DNA of 5,420 bases from Hyphomicrobiales bacterium (GTDB taxonomy: Bacteria; Pseudomonadota; Alphaproteobacteria; Rhizobiales; Aestuariivirgaceae): the NCBI GenBank assembly GCA_026987255.1, contig JALSNA010000044.1:1-5420 (forward strand), written 5' to 3'. The notes beneath the pieces are model-generated. The model was not told the DNA's origin. It saw nothing but the letters and a program-made list of their open reading frames with translations, and made no database searches. The position numbers and the translations under genes were made by a program. This document shows, piece after piece, positions 5,001 through 5,420 of the stretch (position 1 is its first letter; every line of letters starts with the position of its first letter).

Positions 5001-5420
5001 TCAAAGAGAGGCCGCCTTGACATGGCGGACGCGGGCGCCGGGGAGCATGGGAAAGGTGACGAGGGAGATTTCCCACAGGTCCACGGCATGGATCAGGCGC
5101 GCCTTGCGCAAAGGATCGCGGGAGGCGCGCAGGGTGCGAAAGCCGATGGAGAGGCCATCGAGAGCCCCGGCGCGCAACAGGGCGGCCACCTCGCGCCCGG
5201 CGGCGGAGGTCATGGCCAGGCGGCCATGGGCGTAAAGACCGCGCGCATCCTCGCGCAGGGCCAGCCAGACGCCGATGGGGCGGGCCGGGTCGTGCTGGTA
5301 GAGCATGCGCACGCCGCGCGCCGCGCGCCTTCGCAAGGTGGCGGCGAAGGCGCCGGGCTGGATGATGTCGCCGCCGCCGTCGCGGACATGGAACAGGGAG
5401 GCATAGCCGGAAAACTCGCC
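5001..5420 (-). CDS. HK97-family prohead protease, partial (RcGTA g4-like)
   Basis: This is the capsid maturation serine protease (peptidase U35 / HK97 prohead protease type), which cleaves the scaffolding domain from capsid subunits during head assembly. The 139 visible residues are open to the window edge, so the true start lies beyond 5420; the TTG at 5336 is only an internal codon. Visible family features are the N-terminal EFSGYASLFHVRDGGGD segment followed by IIQPGAF, then YQHDPARPIGVW with the presumed catalytic His (visible residue 43), GLSIGFR with the presumed catalytic Ser (residue 91), and LWEISLVTFPM (about 115-125), the usual C-terminal strand. It ends in TGA 37 nt before the capsid gene, the expected partner and substrate. 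Only the extreme N-terminus is missing. Family assignment is firm; the catalytic residues are assigned from family knowledge. Confidence 0.93.
   Translation of the reverse strand, partial: GEFSGYASLFHVRDGGGDIIQPGAFAATLRRRAARGVRMLYQHDPARPIGVWLALREDARGLYAHGRLAMTSAAGREVAALLRAGALDGLSIGFRTLRASRDPLRKARLIHAVDLWEISLVTFPMLPGARVRHVKAASL

Noticed and set aside
3434..5020. A 528-codon open frame on the plus strand opposite the capsid and connector genes
   Set aside because: It is antisense to well-recognised capsid sequence, is very Gly-rich, has no recognisable domain and no good ribosome site. Such long antisense frames are common in high-GC DNA.
3716..5089. A longer capsid reading of 457 aa starting at 5089
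   Set aside because: The extra N-terminus lies inside the protease gene, is Pro/Ser-rich without family likeness, and the ATG at 4963 has an AAGGAG site.

Overview
The window is a high-GC stretch whose genes all read on the minus strand. It carries part of a head-tail structural gene cluster of the alphaproteobacterial gene transfer agent (GTA) type, as in Rhodobacter capsulatus RcGTA. Read in the direction of transcription (high to low coordinates), the order is prohead protease (5' end outside the window), major capsid protein, head-tail connector, head closure/stopper, DUF3168 tail terminator, TP901-1-type major tail protein, GTA gp10 family protein, small tail assembly chaperone, short tape measure protein, and the first 46 codons of a DUF2460 distal-tail protein that runs off the left edge. 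This matches RcGTA g4 to g12 one for one. The host is therefore very probably an alphaproteobacterium; I cannot place it to genus.

Layout: 5420-3716 holds the protease and capsid. Next comes a 118-bp gap with a strong intrinsic terminator (3638-3676). From 3597 to 696 lie seven tightly packed genes with short gaps or overlaps of 4, 17 and 14 nt, mostly with clear Shine-Dalgarno sites. From 695 to 140 there is a 556-bp non-coding stretch. It holds two head-to-tail copies of a 168-195 bp repeat, each with a 25-bp perfect palindrome, plus a strong hairpin and smaller direct and inverted repeats. The DUF2460 gene starts at 139, directly next to the inner repeat copy.

Together the genes make a tailed particle. 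The protease matures the HK97-fold capsid, the connector, stopper and terminator proteins join head to tail, the tail protein forms the tube, the small gp10/gp10.1-type proteins probably help tail assembly, the tape measure sets tail length, and the DUF2460 protein begins the baseplate. No integrase, lysis, replication or regulatory gene is visible. GTA versus related prophage is inferred from gene order and protein types and cannot be settled from this window alone.

The parts that stand out are the repeat-filled break in an otherwise compact operon and the terminator immediately after the capsid gene.
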